Program-made: the position numbers and the translations under genes
From: Paracoccaceae bacterium
Lineage (GTDB): Bacteria > Pseudomonadota > Alphaproteobacteria > Rhodobacterales > Rhodobacteraceae
Assembly: GCA_019429405.1 (NCBI GenBank)
Contig: JAHYIZ010000003.1
Span: 1 to 64,000, forward strand
DNA length: 64,000 nt
Direction: 5' to 3'
Shown here: piece by piece, positions 26,278 to 34,228 of the stretch
Numbering within the stretch: position 1 is the first letter of the stretch
How the letters are laid out: every line of letters begins with the position of its first letter
The notes under the pieces: generated by a model
Told to the model about the DNA's origin: nothing
Databases searched by the model: none
What the model saw: only the letters and a program-made list of their open reading frames with translations

Positions 26278-27174
26278 ATGAGGTCGGTGCTGCCCATTCT
26301 GACAGTGGTGCTGGCGATCATCGTGCTGTGGTATGGCGCGACGGTGGCGCTCAATGCGCAATGGACGCGCGATCAGGCGGCACGGGCGGGGGTCGAGGTC
26401 GGGTTCAGCGAGATCGTGCGCGATACGCTGGCGCAGACGCGGCCCAAGCTGCCGGCGCCGCATCAGGTGGCGGCCGAGCTTTACCAGAGCACCTGGGTCG
26501 AAGAGGTGTTCGGGCGGCGCGGCATCGTGGCCACCGGGACGCTGTCGAACCGCAGCCTGATCTATCACGGCTGGGTGACGCTGAGCGCCACCATGCTGGG
26601 CTTTGCCTTTGGCACCGGGCTTGGCATTCTGCTCGCCATCGGCATCGTGCATAGCCGCGCGATGGACATGAGCTTTATGCCATGGGCGATTGCGAGCCAG
26701 ACCGTGCCAATTTTGGCGATTGCGCCGATGGTCATTGTGGTGCTGGCGTCTATTGGCATCAAGGGGTTGATACCAAAGGCGATTATCGCAGCATACCTGA
26801 GTTTCTTTCCGGTGTTGGTGGGCATGGTCAAGGGCTTTCGCGCGCCCGATGCGATGCAGTTGGACCTGCTGCGGACCTATAGCGCCAGTCGCGCGCGCAC
26901 CTTCTGGCAGCTTCGTCTGCCCTCGTCGGTGCCCTATCTGTTTGCCTCGCTGAAGGTCGGCATTGCGGCGGCGCTGGTGGGCACGATCGTGGGCGAACTG
27001 CCGGCCGGGGCTTCGGCCGGGCTCGGGGCGCGGTTGCTTTCAGGCAGCTATTACGGGCAAACGATCCAGATCTGGGCGGCTTTGCTGGCGGCCGCGACGC
27101 TGGCGGCGGGGCTGGTGGTGATCGTCGGCGCGATCGAGCGGGTGGTGCTGGGGCGGATGGGGATGCGGTCATGA
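26278..27174 (+). CDS. ABC transporter permease
   Basis: 298-aa inner-membrane permease of the NitT/TauT group. The N-terminal helix VLPILTVVLAIIVLWYGATV (residues about 4-23) is followed by a periplasmic stretch and a block of about five helices. The EAA-type loop that contacts the ATPase is LLRTYSASRARTFWQLRLPS. The ATG at 26278 is chosen because an upstream in-frame ATG would sit within the repeat. The stop overlaps the next permease (ATGA). Confidence 0.86.
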   Translation: MRSVLPILTVVLAIIVLWYGATVALNAQWTRDQAARAGVEVGFSEIVRDTLAQTRPKLPAPHQVAAELYQSTWVEEVFGRRGIVATGTLSNRSLIYHGWVTLSATMLGFAFGTGLGILLAIGIVHSRAMDMSFMPWAIASQTVPILAIAPMVIVVLASIGIKGLIPKAIIAAYLSFFPVLVGMVKGFRAPDAMQLDLLRTYSASRARTFWQLRLPSSVPYLFASLKVGIAAALVGTIVGELPAGASAGLGARLLSGSYYGQTIQIWAALLAAATLAAGLVVIVGAIERVVLGRMGMRS

Positions 27175-28019
27175 TCTGGGCCTGGGGATCGCTGGCATTC
27201 TGGGCGCTGGCCACCGCGCTCAATGTCTGGCTGGCGCGGGCGCATAGCCGCAACCGCGCCGTGAGGCTGTTCATTCCGGCGCTGTTCGGCGCCACGCTGC
27301 TGCTGGTCTGGGAAGGGCTGGTCCGGTCGCTGGGGGTGAGCCCGGTGATCTTGCCGCCGCCCTCGATGATCGGCGTGCGCATTGCCGAAAGCCTGCCGAT
27401 CCTCTGGGCCGATTTCAGCCAGACGATCCTGAAAGGGGCGCTCTCGGGCTACCTGATCGGCTGCGGCGTAGCGGTGGCGGTGGCGGTTCTGATTGACCGC
27501 AGCCCGTTCTTGCAGCGCGGCTTGCTGCCGGTGGGCAATTTCGTCGCGGCCTTGCCGATTGTCGGCATTGCGCCGATTCTGGTGATGTGGTTCGGCTTTG
27601 ACTGGCAGTCGAAAGCCGCTGTGGTGGTGGTGATGGTGTTCTTTCCGGTGCTGGTGAACATGGTCGCGGGCCTCAAGGCAACCGACGCCTTGCAGCGCGA
27701 CCAGATGGCGACATGGTCGGCCAGCTACTGGCAGGGGCTTTTCAAGCTGCGGATGCCCGCGGCGATGCCGTTTCTTTTCAACGGGCTGAAAATAGCGACC
27801 ACGCTGGCGCTGATCGGGGCTATCGTTGCCGAGTTTTTCGGCAGCCCGACGCGCGGTATGGGGTTTCGCATCTCAACCGCTGTGGGGCAGCTTGATTTGC
27901 CGCTGGTCTGGGCCGAGATTGCGGTGGCGGCATTTGCCGGGTCGGCCTTTTACGGGCTGGTCGCGGTGATCGAGAAGGGGGTCACCTTCTGGCATCCCTC
28001 GCAGCGGGGGCGTGCGTGA
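27171..28019 (+). CDS. ABC transporter permease
   Basis: 282-aa second permease of the same importer. Helices are visible at the N-terminus (WAWGSLAFWALATALNVWLA), at LFIPALFGATLLLVWEGLV and in the core (LSGYLIGCGVAVAVAVLI; FVAALPIVGIAPILVMWFGF). The ATPase-contact loop is QMATWSASYWQGLFKLRMPA. Two different permeases imply a heterodimeric channel. It overlaps the previous gene by 4 bp and is separated from the binding-protein gene by a 50-bp gap containing a hairpin. Confidence 0.87.
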   Translation: MIWAWGSLAFWALATALNVWLARAHSRNRAVRLFIPALFGATLLLVWEGLVRSLGVSPVILPPPSMIGVRIAESLPILWADFSQTILKGALSGYLIGCGVAVAVAVLIDRSPFLQRGLLPVGNFVAALPIVGIAPILVMWFGFDWQSKAAVVVVMVFFPVLVNMVAGLKATDALQRDQMATWSASYWQGLFKLRMPAAMPFLFNGLKIATTLALIGAIVAEFFGSPTRGMGFRISTAVGQLDLPLVWAEIAVAAFAGSAFYGLVAVIEKGVTFWHPSQRGRA

Positions 28020-28030
28020 GAATAACCAAG

Positions 28031-28048
28031 GCCGGGGCAAACCCCGGC
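28031..28048 (+). promoter_or_regulatory. Intercistronic hairpin before the binding-protein gene
   Basis: GCCGGGG-CAAA-CCCCGGC gives a perfect 7-bp stem with a 4-nt loop between the permease stop and the binding-protein ribosome site (AGGGAGA). Stem-loops at this position often raise the level of binding-protein mRNA by blocking exonucleases. That role is inferred. Confidence 0.5.
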
Positions 28049-28069
28049 ACTTCAACCAGGGAGACTGCA

Positions 28070-29053
28070 ATGAAAAGACTGATGACAAGCGTGTTCGCGC
28101 TGACCGCAATGGCCGGGTCAGCCTATGCGGCCGACAGCGTGACGCTGCAATTGAAATGGGTCACGCAGGCCCAGTTTGCGGGCTATTATGTGGCGCTGGA
28201 AAAGGGCTTTTACGACGAGGAAAACCTTGACGTCACGATCCTTGCGGGCGGCCCCGATATTGCCCCGACGCAGGTGATCGCAGGGGGCGGCGCCGATGTG
28301 GTGATCGACTGGATGCCGCCGGCGCTGGCGGCGCGCGAAAAGGGCCTGCCGCTGGTGAACATCGCGCAGCCCTTCAAATCGTCGGGCATGATGCTGACCT
28401 GCCTTGCCGAAACCGGCATCAAGACCCCCGCCGATTTCAAGGGGCACACGCTGGGCGTGTGGTTCTTTGGCAACGAGTTCCCGTTCCTCAGCTGGATGAG
28501 TACGCTGGGCCTTTCGACCGCAGGCGGGGCTGACGGGGTGACGGTGCTCAAGCAGGGGTTCAACGTTGACCCGTTGCTGCAAAAGCAGGCCGACTGCATT
28601 TCGACCATGACCTATAACGAATACTGGCAGGTGATCGACGCGGGCATTGCGCCCGACCAGCTCGTGACCTTCAAGTATGAGGACCAGGGCGTGGCGACGC
28701 TGGAAGACGGGCTTTATGTCCTTGAGGCGAACCTTGCCGATCCGGCTTTTGTTGACCGCATGGTGCGCTTCGTGCGCGCCAGCATGAAGGGCTGGAAATA
28801 CGCCGAGGCCAACCCCGACGAAGCCGCGATGATCGTGCTCGACAATGACGAGACCGGGGCGCAGACCGAAGGCCACCAGAAACGCATGATGGCCGAGGTG
28901 GCACGGCTGACCGCGGGGTCAAACGGCGCGCTGGACGAGGCCGATTTCAACCGCACCGTGGCCACGCTGATGGCTGGCGGGTCTGACCCGGTCATCACCG
29001 CGCTGCCGGTCGGCGCCTGGACACACGCGATTACCGATCTGGCGCTGAACTAA
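28070..29053 (+). CDS. Periplasmic substrate-binding protein, NMT1/ThiY-like
   Basis: 327-aa binding protein with a 20-residue signal peptide (MKRLMTSVFALTAMAGSAYA, cut before ADSV). The start of the mature protein (LQLKWVTQAQFAGYYVALEK; GFYDEENLDVTILAGG) matches the NMT1/THI5-like family. Those proteins bind pyrimidine compounds such as hydroxymethylpyrimidine, formylaminopyrimidine and other small heterocycles. Being last in the dihydropyrimidinase operon makes a pyrimidine or hydantoin ligand likely. The ATG at 28070 follows AGGGAGA. Confidence 0.87.
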   Translation: MKRLMTSVFALTAMAGSAYAADSVTLQLKWVTQAQFAGYYVALEKGFYDEENLDVTILAGGPDIAPTQVIAGGGADVVIDWMPPALAAREKGLPLVNIAQPFKSSGMMLTCLAETGIKTPADFKGHTLGVWFFGNEFPFLSWMSTLGLSTAGGADGVTVLKQGFNVDPLLQKQADCISTMTYNEYWQVIDAGIAPDQLVTFKYEDQGVATLEDGLYVLEANLADPAFVDRMVRFVRASMKGWKYAEANPDEAAMIVLDNDETGAQTEGHQKRMMAEVARLTAGSNGALDEADFNRTVATLMAGGSDPVITALPVGAWTHAITDLALN

Positions 29054-29074
29054 GCCGGAATCGGGCGAAAATGG

Positions 29075-29103
29075 GGGGCGCGGGCAGCAGCTTGCGCCCC
29101 TTT
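29075..29103 (+). terminator. Terminator of the pyrimidine operon
   Basis: GGGGCGC / GCGCCCC stem with a 12-nt loop followed by TTTC, 22 bp after the binding-protein stop. Confidence 0.6.
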
Positions 29104-29197
29104 CGCTTGGCAATGACCCAGATCAGTGCGCCATGCGGCAAGCTGTGGTAAGCTGATCCTGTCCCGAAGTGGCGGGACCGTAGCAAAGGGGAAGGTC

Positions 29198-29293
29198 GTG
29201 ACGAAACTCATTGGTTCCCGCAAGATCGGGCGCGCGCTTGGCATCGCGGCGGCGGTTGTGCTGGCCGTCACTGTCTCGGGTTGCGCGATCTGA
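29198..29293 (+). CDS. Micro-lipoprotein precursor (31 aa)
   Basis: GTG start preceded by AGGGGAAG, encoding VTKLIGSRKIGRALGIAAAV then VLAVTVSGCAI and stop. The sequence is a classic lipoprotein signal peptide: basic n-region, hydrophobic core and lipobox VSGC. The Cys is third from the end, so the processed product would be a lipid-anchored tripeptide, Cys-Ala-Ile. Entericidin-like and other tiny lipoproteins are known, but a mature part this short is odd. It could also be a released signal fragment with its own role. It stands alone between two transcription units. Confidence 0.55.
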   Translation: MTKLIGSRKIGRALGIAAAVVLAVTVSGCAI

Positions 29294-29303
29294 GGCGGGG
29301 TTG

Positions 29304-29343
29304 CCGGGGGCCTGCGCATCGGCGCGCACCCCCGGTGGCTTTA
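29304..29343 (+). terminator. Hairpin after the micro-lipoprotein gene
   Basis: CCGGGGG (29304-29310) pairs with CCCCCGG (29329-29335), followed by TGGCTTTA. The loop is long (18 nt) and the T tract weak. Confidence 0.42.
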
Positions 29344-29440
29344 GGTAAAACTGTTTGACCCGGCGATGCGGGGCAGATGTAAACGATCTTCCGAAGCCGT
29401 TTGATTTTGCCGGTTAATCCTGTAAAATTGCGGGCGGAGG

Positions 29441-30751
29441 ATGGTACATTTGGCCCGCACACCCCTGACCGGCACCCGCATTCGCGAACGGCGCACCGCG
29501 CAGGGGCTGCGGCAGGCCGATCTGGCGCGCGCGTCGGGGGTATCGCCCGCCTATCTCAATCTGATCGAGCACAACCGTCGCCGGGTCAGCGAGGCGCTGC
29601 TGGAGCGTATCGCGGGGGCGCTGGGGCTGAATATCGAGGCGCTGTCGGAGGGCGCCGAGGGGGCGCTCTTTGATGGTCTGCGCGAAGCGGCCAGCGCCCA
29701 GGGCGGCGCTGCGGCCGCCGCCGAAACTGATCGGATTGAAGAATTTGTCGGCCGCTTTCCGGGTTGGGCCGCGCTTTTGGCCGATCGGCAGGCGCGGGTG
29801 GCGGCGCTGGAACGCACGGTCGAGGGGTTTTCCGAGCGCATGGCGCAAGACCCGTTTCTGGCCACCACCTTGCACGAGGTGCTTTCGGCGATAACCTCGC
29901 TGCGCTCGACCGCCGCGATCCTGGTCGAAAACGACGCCATCGACCCGGTGTGGCGCACGCGTTTTCATCGCACCATTCATGAAGAAAGTCTGCGCCTGTC
30001 TGACACTGCCGAGGCGCTGGTGGGGTATCTCGACACGCTCGACGAGGCCGAGTCCGGCCTCTCCTCGCCGCAGGAGGAAGTTGAGGCATGGCTGACACGC
30101 CACGGCTTTCATCTGGCGGCACTTGAAGCTGCGCGGTTGCCTGCGGCCGAGGCGATGATCGCCGGCGTGCCCGAGCTTGCGAGTTCTGCTGCACGCACAC
30201 TGGCAACCGCGCATATCGCGCACGCCCATGCCGATGCGCAGGCGCTCCCGCTCGGCCCGTTCCTGCATGCGCTGGCCGAAGATGGGCCCGACCCGGCACG
30301 GCTGGCCGCGCGCTTTGGCGCGCCAATGCCGCGGGTGTTTCGCAGGCTGGCGTGCCTGCCTGCCTCTGCCGGGCAGCCGCCGATGGGGCTGGTGGTTTGC
30401 GATGGGTCGGGCAGTTTCACCTTTCGCCGCCCGATGCCGGGGTTTTCGGTGCCGCGTTTTGGGGCCGGCTGCCCGCTCTGGCCGCTTTATGAGGCGCTGA
30501 GCCGCCCGATGCAGCCCATTCGCGCGGTGATCGAGGTGGCCGGGCGGGTGCCGCAGCGATTTCTGAGTTACGCCGTGTGTCAGCCGGTCCTGCCCGGCGG
30601 CTTTGACGGGCCGCAGGTGCTGGAAGCCATGATGCTGATAGTGCCCGCGCCGCCCGAACGCAGCTTGCCAGACCGCGCGGTCGGGGTTTCATGCCGGATC
30701 TGCCCGCGCATTGCCTGCCCGGCGCGGCGCGAGCCGTCGATCGTGGCCTGA
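29441..30751 (+). CDS. ScfR-type XRE regulator (short-chain acyl-CoA responsive family)
   Basis: 436-aa regulator. The N-terminal XRE helix-turn-helix (GTRIRERRTAQGLRQADLAR; VSPAYLNLIEHNRRRVSEAL, residues about 10-60) is followed by a long ligand domain. The C-terminus ends in the cysteine motif GVSCRICPRIACPARREPS that marks the ScfR/PrpR (DUF2083) family. Family members control acetate, propionate or glyoxylate-pathway genes and sense acyl-CoA. The neighbouring symporter-kinase also belongs to the acetate/short-chain-acid sensing group, which fits. The start at 29441 gives the normal N-terminus, but its ribosome site is modest. Confidence 0.83.
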   Translation: MVHLARTPLTGTRIRERRTAQGLRQADLARASGVSPAYLNLIEHNRRRVSEALLERIAGALGLNIEALSEGAEGALFDGLREAASAQGGAAAAAETDRIEEFVGRFPGWAALLADRQARVAALERTVEGFSERMAQDPFLATTLHEVLSAITSLRSTAAILVENDAIDPVWRTRFHRTIHEESLRLSDTAEALVGYLDTLDEAESGLSSPQEEVEAWLTRHGFHLAALEAARLPAAEAMIAGVPELASSAARTLATAHIAHAHADAQALPLGPFLHALAEDGPDPARLAARFGAPMPRVFRRLACLPASAGQPPMGLVVCDGSGSFTFRRPMPGFSVPRFGAGCPLWPLYEALSRPMQPIRAVIEVAGRVPQRFLSYAVCQPVLPGGFDGPQVLEAMMLIVPAPPERSLPDRAVGVSCRICPRIACPARREPSIVA

Positions 30752-30835
30752 TCGGCACGTGCAACGGGTTTTGACTTTCTTGCACGGTGCCGCGATAGTC
30801 AGCCCACACGGTCGGGCGGGGAGGCACGATCCGGG

Positions 30836-31213
30836 ATGCGCGACAAACATATTGTTCTGATCGAGGACGAACCCAACATCGCCGAGGCGATCAGGTTCAT
30901 CCTGTCGCGCGAGGGGGTGCGGGTGACGCACCATGCCAGCGGGGCAGGGGCGCTGGCAATGTTGCAGGCGGAACGGCCCGATGTGCTGGTGCTTGATCTG
31001 ATGCTGCCAGATCGCTCGGGGCTGGAGATTCTGGCCGAGCTGCGCGCCGCACCCGCGTTTGCGGCGCTGCCGGTGCTGATGTTGACAGCGCGCGGCCAGA
31101 ACCGCGACCGCGAGGCCGCCGAACGCGCCGGGGCGAGTGCCTTTCTGGCCAAGCCTTTTGCCAATGCCGATCTGCTGGCGGTGGTGCGCGAGCTTGCCAG
31201 AGGGGGGGCCTGA
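30836..31213 (+). CDS. Single-domain response regulator
   Basis: 125-aa receiver domain with no output domain. The acidic pocket is IEDEPN (residues 9-14), the phospho-acceptor Asp54 lies in LVLDLMLPDRSG, Thr in MLTARG and Lys in FLAKPF. It lies upstream of a symporter-histidine kinase and overlaps the next gene, so it is the likely partner of that kinase. It would act by protein-protein contact or as a phosphate sink, since it cannot bind DNA. Confidence 0.9.
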   Translation: MRDKHIVLIEDEPNIAEAIRFILSREGVRVTHHASGAGALAMLQAERPDVLVLDLMLPDRSGLEILAELRAAPAFAALPVLMLTARGQNRDREAAERAGASAFLAKPFANADLLAVVRELARGGA

Positions 31214-31518
31214 TGCCGCACAACCAACCGCTGTTTCTGGCGCGGCGTTCCTATCGGCGGCGGCGCATGATGGATGCGGTGCGGCTTTTGCCGGCGTTCG
31301 GCGCGGTGCTGCTGATGCTCCCGCTGCTCTGGCAGCCAGCCGACACGCCCGAGCCGGATACGGCGCACGGGCTTGTCTATCTTTTCGCGGTCTGGTTGGT
31401 ACTGATCGTTGCCGCGCTGTCGCTTTCGCGCGGGCTGGCACCCGCCCTGTTGGCACCCGAAGAGCCGGTTAGCCCCGGCACCGAAGCGGATGCAGGCGGC
31501 GAAGGCGGGGCGGGCTGA
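31213..31518 (+). CDS. Two-helix membrane protein upstream of the symporter-kinase
   Basis: 101-aa protein. A basic N-terminus (RRSYRRRRMMDAVR) is followed by helix 1 (LLPAFGAVLLMLPLLW), a short loop, helix 2 (GLVYLFAVWLVLIVAALSLS) and an acidic Gly-rich tail. Its position directly before a solute:sodium symporter domain, and its topology, recall the small DUF485/DUF4212 partners of ActP-type transporters, although I see no clear sequence match. It overlaps the receiver gene by 1 bp and lies 3 bp before the kinase gene. Confidence 0.72.
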   Translation: MPHNQPLFLARRSYRRRRMMDAVRLLPAFGAVLLMLPLLWQPADTPEPDTAHGLVYLFAVWLVLIVAALSLSRGLAPALLAPEEPVSPGTEADAGGEGGAG

Positions 31519-31521
31519 GCA

Positions 31522-34200
31522 ATGCCATTCAACATCCTTGTTGCGGTTTCGTTGCTCTATGTCGTGGTTCTGTTCGGCGTGGCCTTTGTGGCCGAGCGGC
31601 GGGCGCGCGGCGGTCTGGCCGGCTGGCTGCGCTCGCCGCTGGTCTATACGCTGTCGCTTTCGATCTACTGCACCGCGTGGACGTTTTACGGCGCCGTTGG
31701 CTATGCGGCGCGGTCGGGGCTTGAGTTTCTGACCATCTACCTTGGCCCGACGCTGGTCTTTGTCGGCTGGTGGTGGGTGCTGCGTAAGCTGGTGCGGATC
31801 GGGAGGGCGCAGCGCGTGACCTCTATTGCGGACCTGATTTCAAGCCGCTACGGCAAGTCGAACTTTCTCGGTGTGCTGGTCACGCTGATGGCGGTGCTGG
31901 CCTCGACCCCGTACATCGCGCTGCAATTGCAGTCGGTCACGCTGTCGTTCGGGGTCTTTGCCTCGGATACGCCCGAAGGCTGGGCGCTGCCCGATCAGGG
32001 TGCCACGGCGCTCTGGCTGGCGGCGGGGCTGACGCTGTTCACCATCCTCTTTGGCACCCGCAACCTTGATGCGAACGAGCGCCACCATGGCATCGTGATG
32101 GCCATCGCGGTTGAAGCGGTGGTCAAGCTGGTGGCGCTGCTGGCGGTAGGCATCTTTGTGGTCTGGGGCGTGGCGGGCGGCGTAGCTGACGTTCTGGCCC
32201 GCATCGACGCCTCGGCGATTTCCGACTGGAACCTGAAGCCGGGGCGATGGGCGGGGCTGACCTTCGTTTCGGCCGCGGCAATCCTGACGTTGCCACGGAT
32301 GTTTCAGGTGATGGTGGTGGAAAACGCCGATGAACGGCACGTTGCGACCGCCAGCTGGGCGTTTCCGCTTTACCTCATGCTGATGAGCCTCTTCGTGGTG
32401 CCGATTGCCGTGGTCGGGCTAGAGATCATGCCCGCGGGGTCGAACCCTGACCTTTTCGTGCTGACCATTCCGTTGTCGGCCGGGGCGGGCAAGCTGGCGT
32501 TGCTCGCTTTTCTGGGCGGGTTTTCGTCGGCGACCTCGATGGTGATTGTCGCGGCAATCGCGCTTGCGACGATGGTTTCGAACCACATCGTCACGCCGCT
32601 CTGGCTGGCGCTGCGGGTCGGCAGCGCGCGCGCGCCGGGCGATGTGCGTGGCATCGTGCTGATGTCACGGCGTCTTTCCATCGGCGCGGTGCTGGCGCTG
32701 GGCTATACCTACTACCACCTGTCGGGCGGTTCGGCGGCGCTGGCAGCGATCGGTTTGATTTCCTTTGTCGGCGCGGCGCAGGTGCTGCCTGCGATGATCG
32801 GCGGCATCTACTGGCGCGGCGCCACCCATGTCGGTGCGGCGATGGGGCTGATCACCGGTTTTGGGATATGGCTTTACTGCCTGTTTCTGCCCTCGTTTGG
32901 CGCCGACGGGCTGATTTCGACGCAGGTCATGGCCGAGGGGCCGTTTGGCATCGGCTGGCTGCGCCCACAGGCGCTGTTCGGCATCGTCGGGCTTGATCCG
33001 CTGTTGCATGCGCTCTTCTGGTCGATTCTGCTGAACACCGCGACCTTTTTGATCGGGTCGCTGGCCAGTTTTCCGGGCCCGATGGAACGGCTGCAAGGGG
33101 TTGCGTTCGTTAACATTTTTGACCAGTCGAGCGGCCCCGGAGGTTGGGTGAAATCGGCCGCCGAGGCGGAAGATCTGCTGTCGATGTCGCAGCGCATCCT
33201 TGGCCCGGAAGAGGCGCAGCGGTTTTTTCAGGCGCAGGCGGCGGCGCAGGGCAAGCTGGGGTTTCTGCCCGACCCGACGCCCGATTTCATCGCGCGGCTG
33301 GAACGCCAGTTGGCGGGGTCGGTGGGGGCTGCCACGTCACATGCGATGATCGCGCAGCTTTCGGGCGGCGCCACGGTCTCGGTGCAGGATCTGATTGCGG
33401 TGGCGGGCGAGGCGCAGCAGATCAAGGAATACTCGGCCCAGCTTGAGGCGAAATCCGACGAACTGGCGCGCACCGCGCGCGCCCTGCGCGAGGCCAACGA
33501 CAAGTTGACCGATCTGAGCGTGCAGAAAGACGCCTTCCTGAGCCAGATCAGCCACGAATTGCGCACGCCGATGACCTCGATCCGGGCGTTTTCCGAGATC
33601 TTGATGGAGGTGGATCTGCCCGACGAGATGCGCACGAAATACGCGGGCATCATCCACGACGAGACCCGGCGCCTGACCCGGCTTCTGGATGATCTGCTTG
33701 ACCTCAGCGTGCTCGAAAACCGCAGGGTGCAGTCGAATATCGGTGTGGCGAACCTGCATGACCTGCTTTCAAAGGCGGTTACATCGGCGTCGAACACGCG
33801 GCCGGATCGGGCCTTTGTGGTGCAGCGTGATGCCGCAAGCGAGCACATGCCGGTGTTTACCGATACCGACCGCCTGCTGCAGGTGTTCATCAACATCGTC
33901 TCGAATGCGCGCAAATATTGCGACGCCGAGCGCGCGGTGCTGCGCATCGAGGTCAAAAAGCGTGGCCGCATTGTGGAGATTGATTTTATCGACAACGGCT
34001 CGGGGATACCGAAGAAATCGCAAGCCCTGATCTTCGAGAAATTCGCGCGGCTGACCGATACCAGCCACGCCGGGGGTGCGGGGCTTGGGCTGGCGATCTG
34101 CCGCGAGATCATGGCGAACCTTGGTGGCAGCATCGACTACCTGCCGGGGCAGGGCGGGGCGGCCTTCCGGGTAAGGCTGCCGCTTAAGCGCGCTAGCTAA
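31522..34200 (+). CDS. Sodium/solute symporter-histidine kinase fusion (CrbS/CbrA-like)
   Basis: 892-aa hybrid. Residues about 1-530 form a 12-13 helix SLC5/SSS transporter domain (SPLVYTLSLSIYCTAWTFYG at the start; SAGAGKLALLAFLGGFSSATS; YYHLSGGSAALAAIGLISFV). A linker and coiled-coil (YSAQLEAKSDELARTARALR) lead to the kinase: phospho-acceptor His678 in SQISHELRTPMTSIRAFSEI, N-box INIVSNARKYC and G-boxes DNGSGIPKKS and GGAGLGLAICREIM. CrbS and CbrA use this layout to sense acetate or amino acids. It is co-encoded with a lone receiver and an ScfR regulator. No HTH response regulator is nearby. Confidence 0.9.
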   Translation: MPFNILVAVSLLYVVVLFGVAFVAERRARGGLAGWLRSPLVYTLSLSIYCTAWTFYGAVGYAARSGLEFLTIYLGPTLVFVGWWWVLRKLVRIGRAQRVTSIADLISSRYGKSNFLGVLVTLMAVLASTPYIALQLQSVTLSFGVFASDTPEGWALPDQGATALWLAAGLTLFTILFGTRNLDANERHHGIVMAIAVEAVVKLVALLAVGIFVVWGVAGGVADVLARIDASAISDWNLKPGRWAGLTFVSAAAILTLPRMFQVMVVENADERHVATASWAFPLYLMLMSLFVVPIAVVGLEIMPAGSNPDLFVLTIPLSAGAGKLALLAFLGGFSSATSMVIVAAIALATMVSNHIVTPLWLALRVGSARAPGDVRGIVLMSRRLSIGAVLALGYTYYHLSGGSAALAAIGLISFVGAAQVLPAMIGGIYWRGATHVGAAMGLITGFGIWLYCLFLPSFGADGLISTQVMAEGPFGIGWLRPQALFGIVGLDPLLHALFWSILLNTATFLIGSLASFPGPMERLQGVAFVNIFDQSSGPGGWVKSAAEAEDLLSMSQRILGPEEAQRFFQAQAAAQGKLGFLPDPTPDFIARLERQLAGSVGAATSHAMIAQLSGGATVSVQDLIAVAGEAQQIKEYSAQLEAKSDELARTARALREANDKLTDLSVQKDAFLSQISHELRTPMTSIRAFSEILMEVDLPDEMRTKYAGIIHDETRRLTRLLDDLLDLSVLENRRVQSNIGVANLHDLLSKAVTSASNTRPDRAFVVQRDAASEHMPVFTDTDRLLQVFINIVSNARKYCDAERAVLRIEVKKRGRIVEIDFIDNGSGIPKKSQALIFEKFARLTDTSHAGGAGLGLAICREIMANLGGSIDYLPGQGGAAFRVRLPLKRAS

Positions 34201-34206
34201 GCGGTT

Positions 34207-34228
34207 GCGCCCCGATCAGGCGGGGCGC
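34207..34228. terminator. Hairpin between convergent genes
   Basis: GCGCCCCG-ATCAGG-CGGGGCGC, an 8-bp stem with a 6-nt loop, overlaps the dipeptidase stop codon and begins 7 bp after the kinase stop. There is no T tract; it could serve both strands. Confidence 0.45.
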
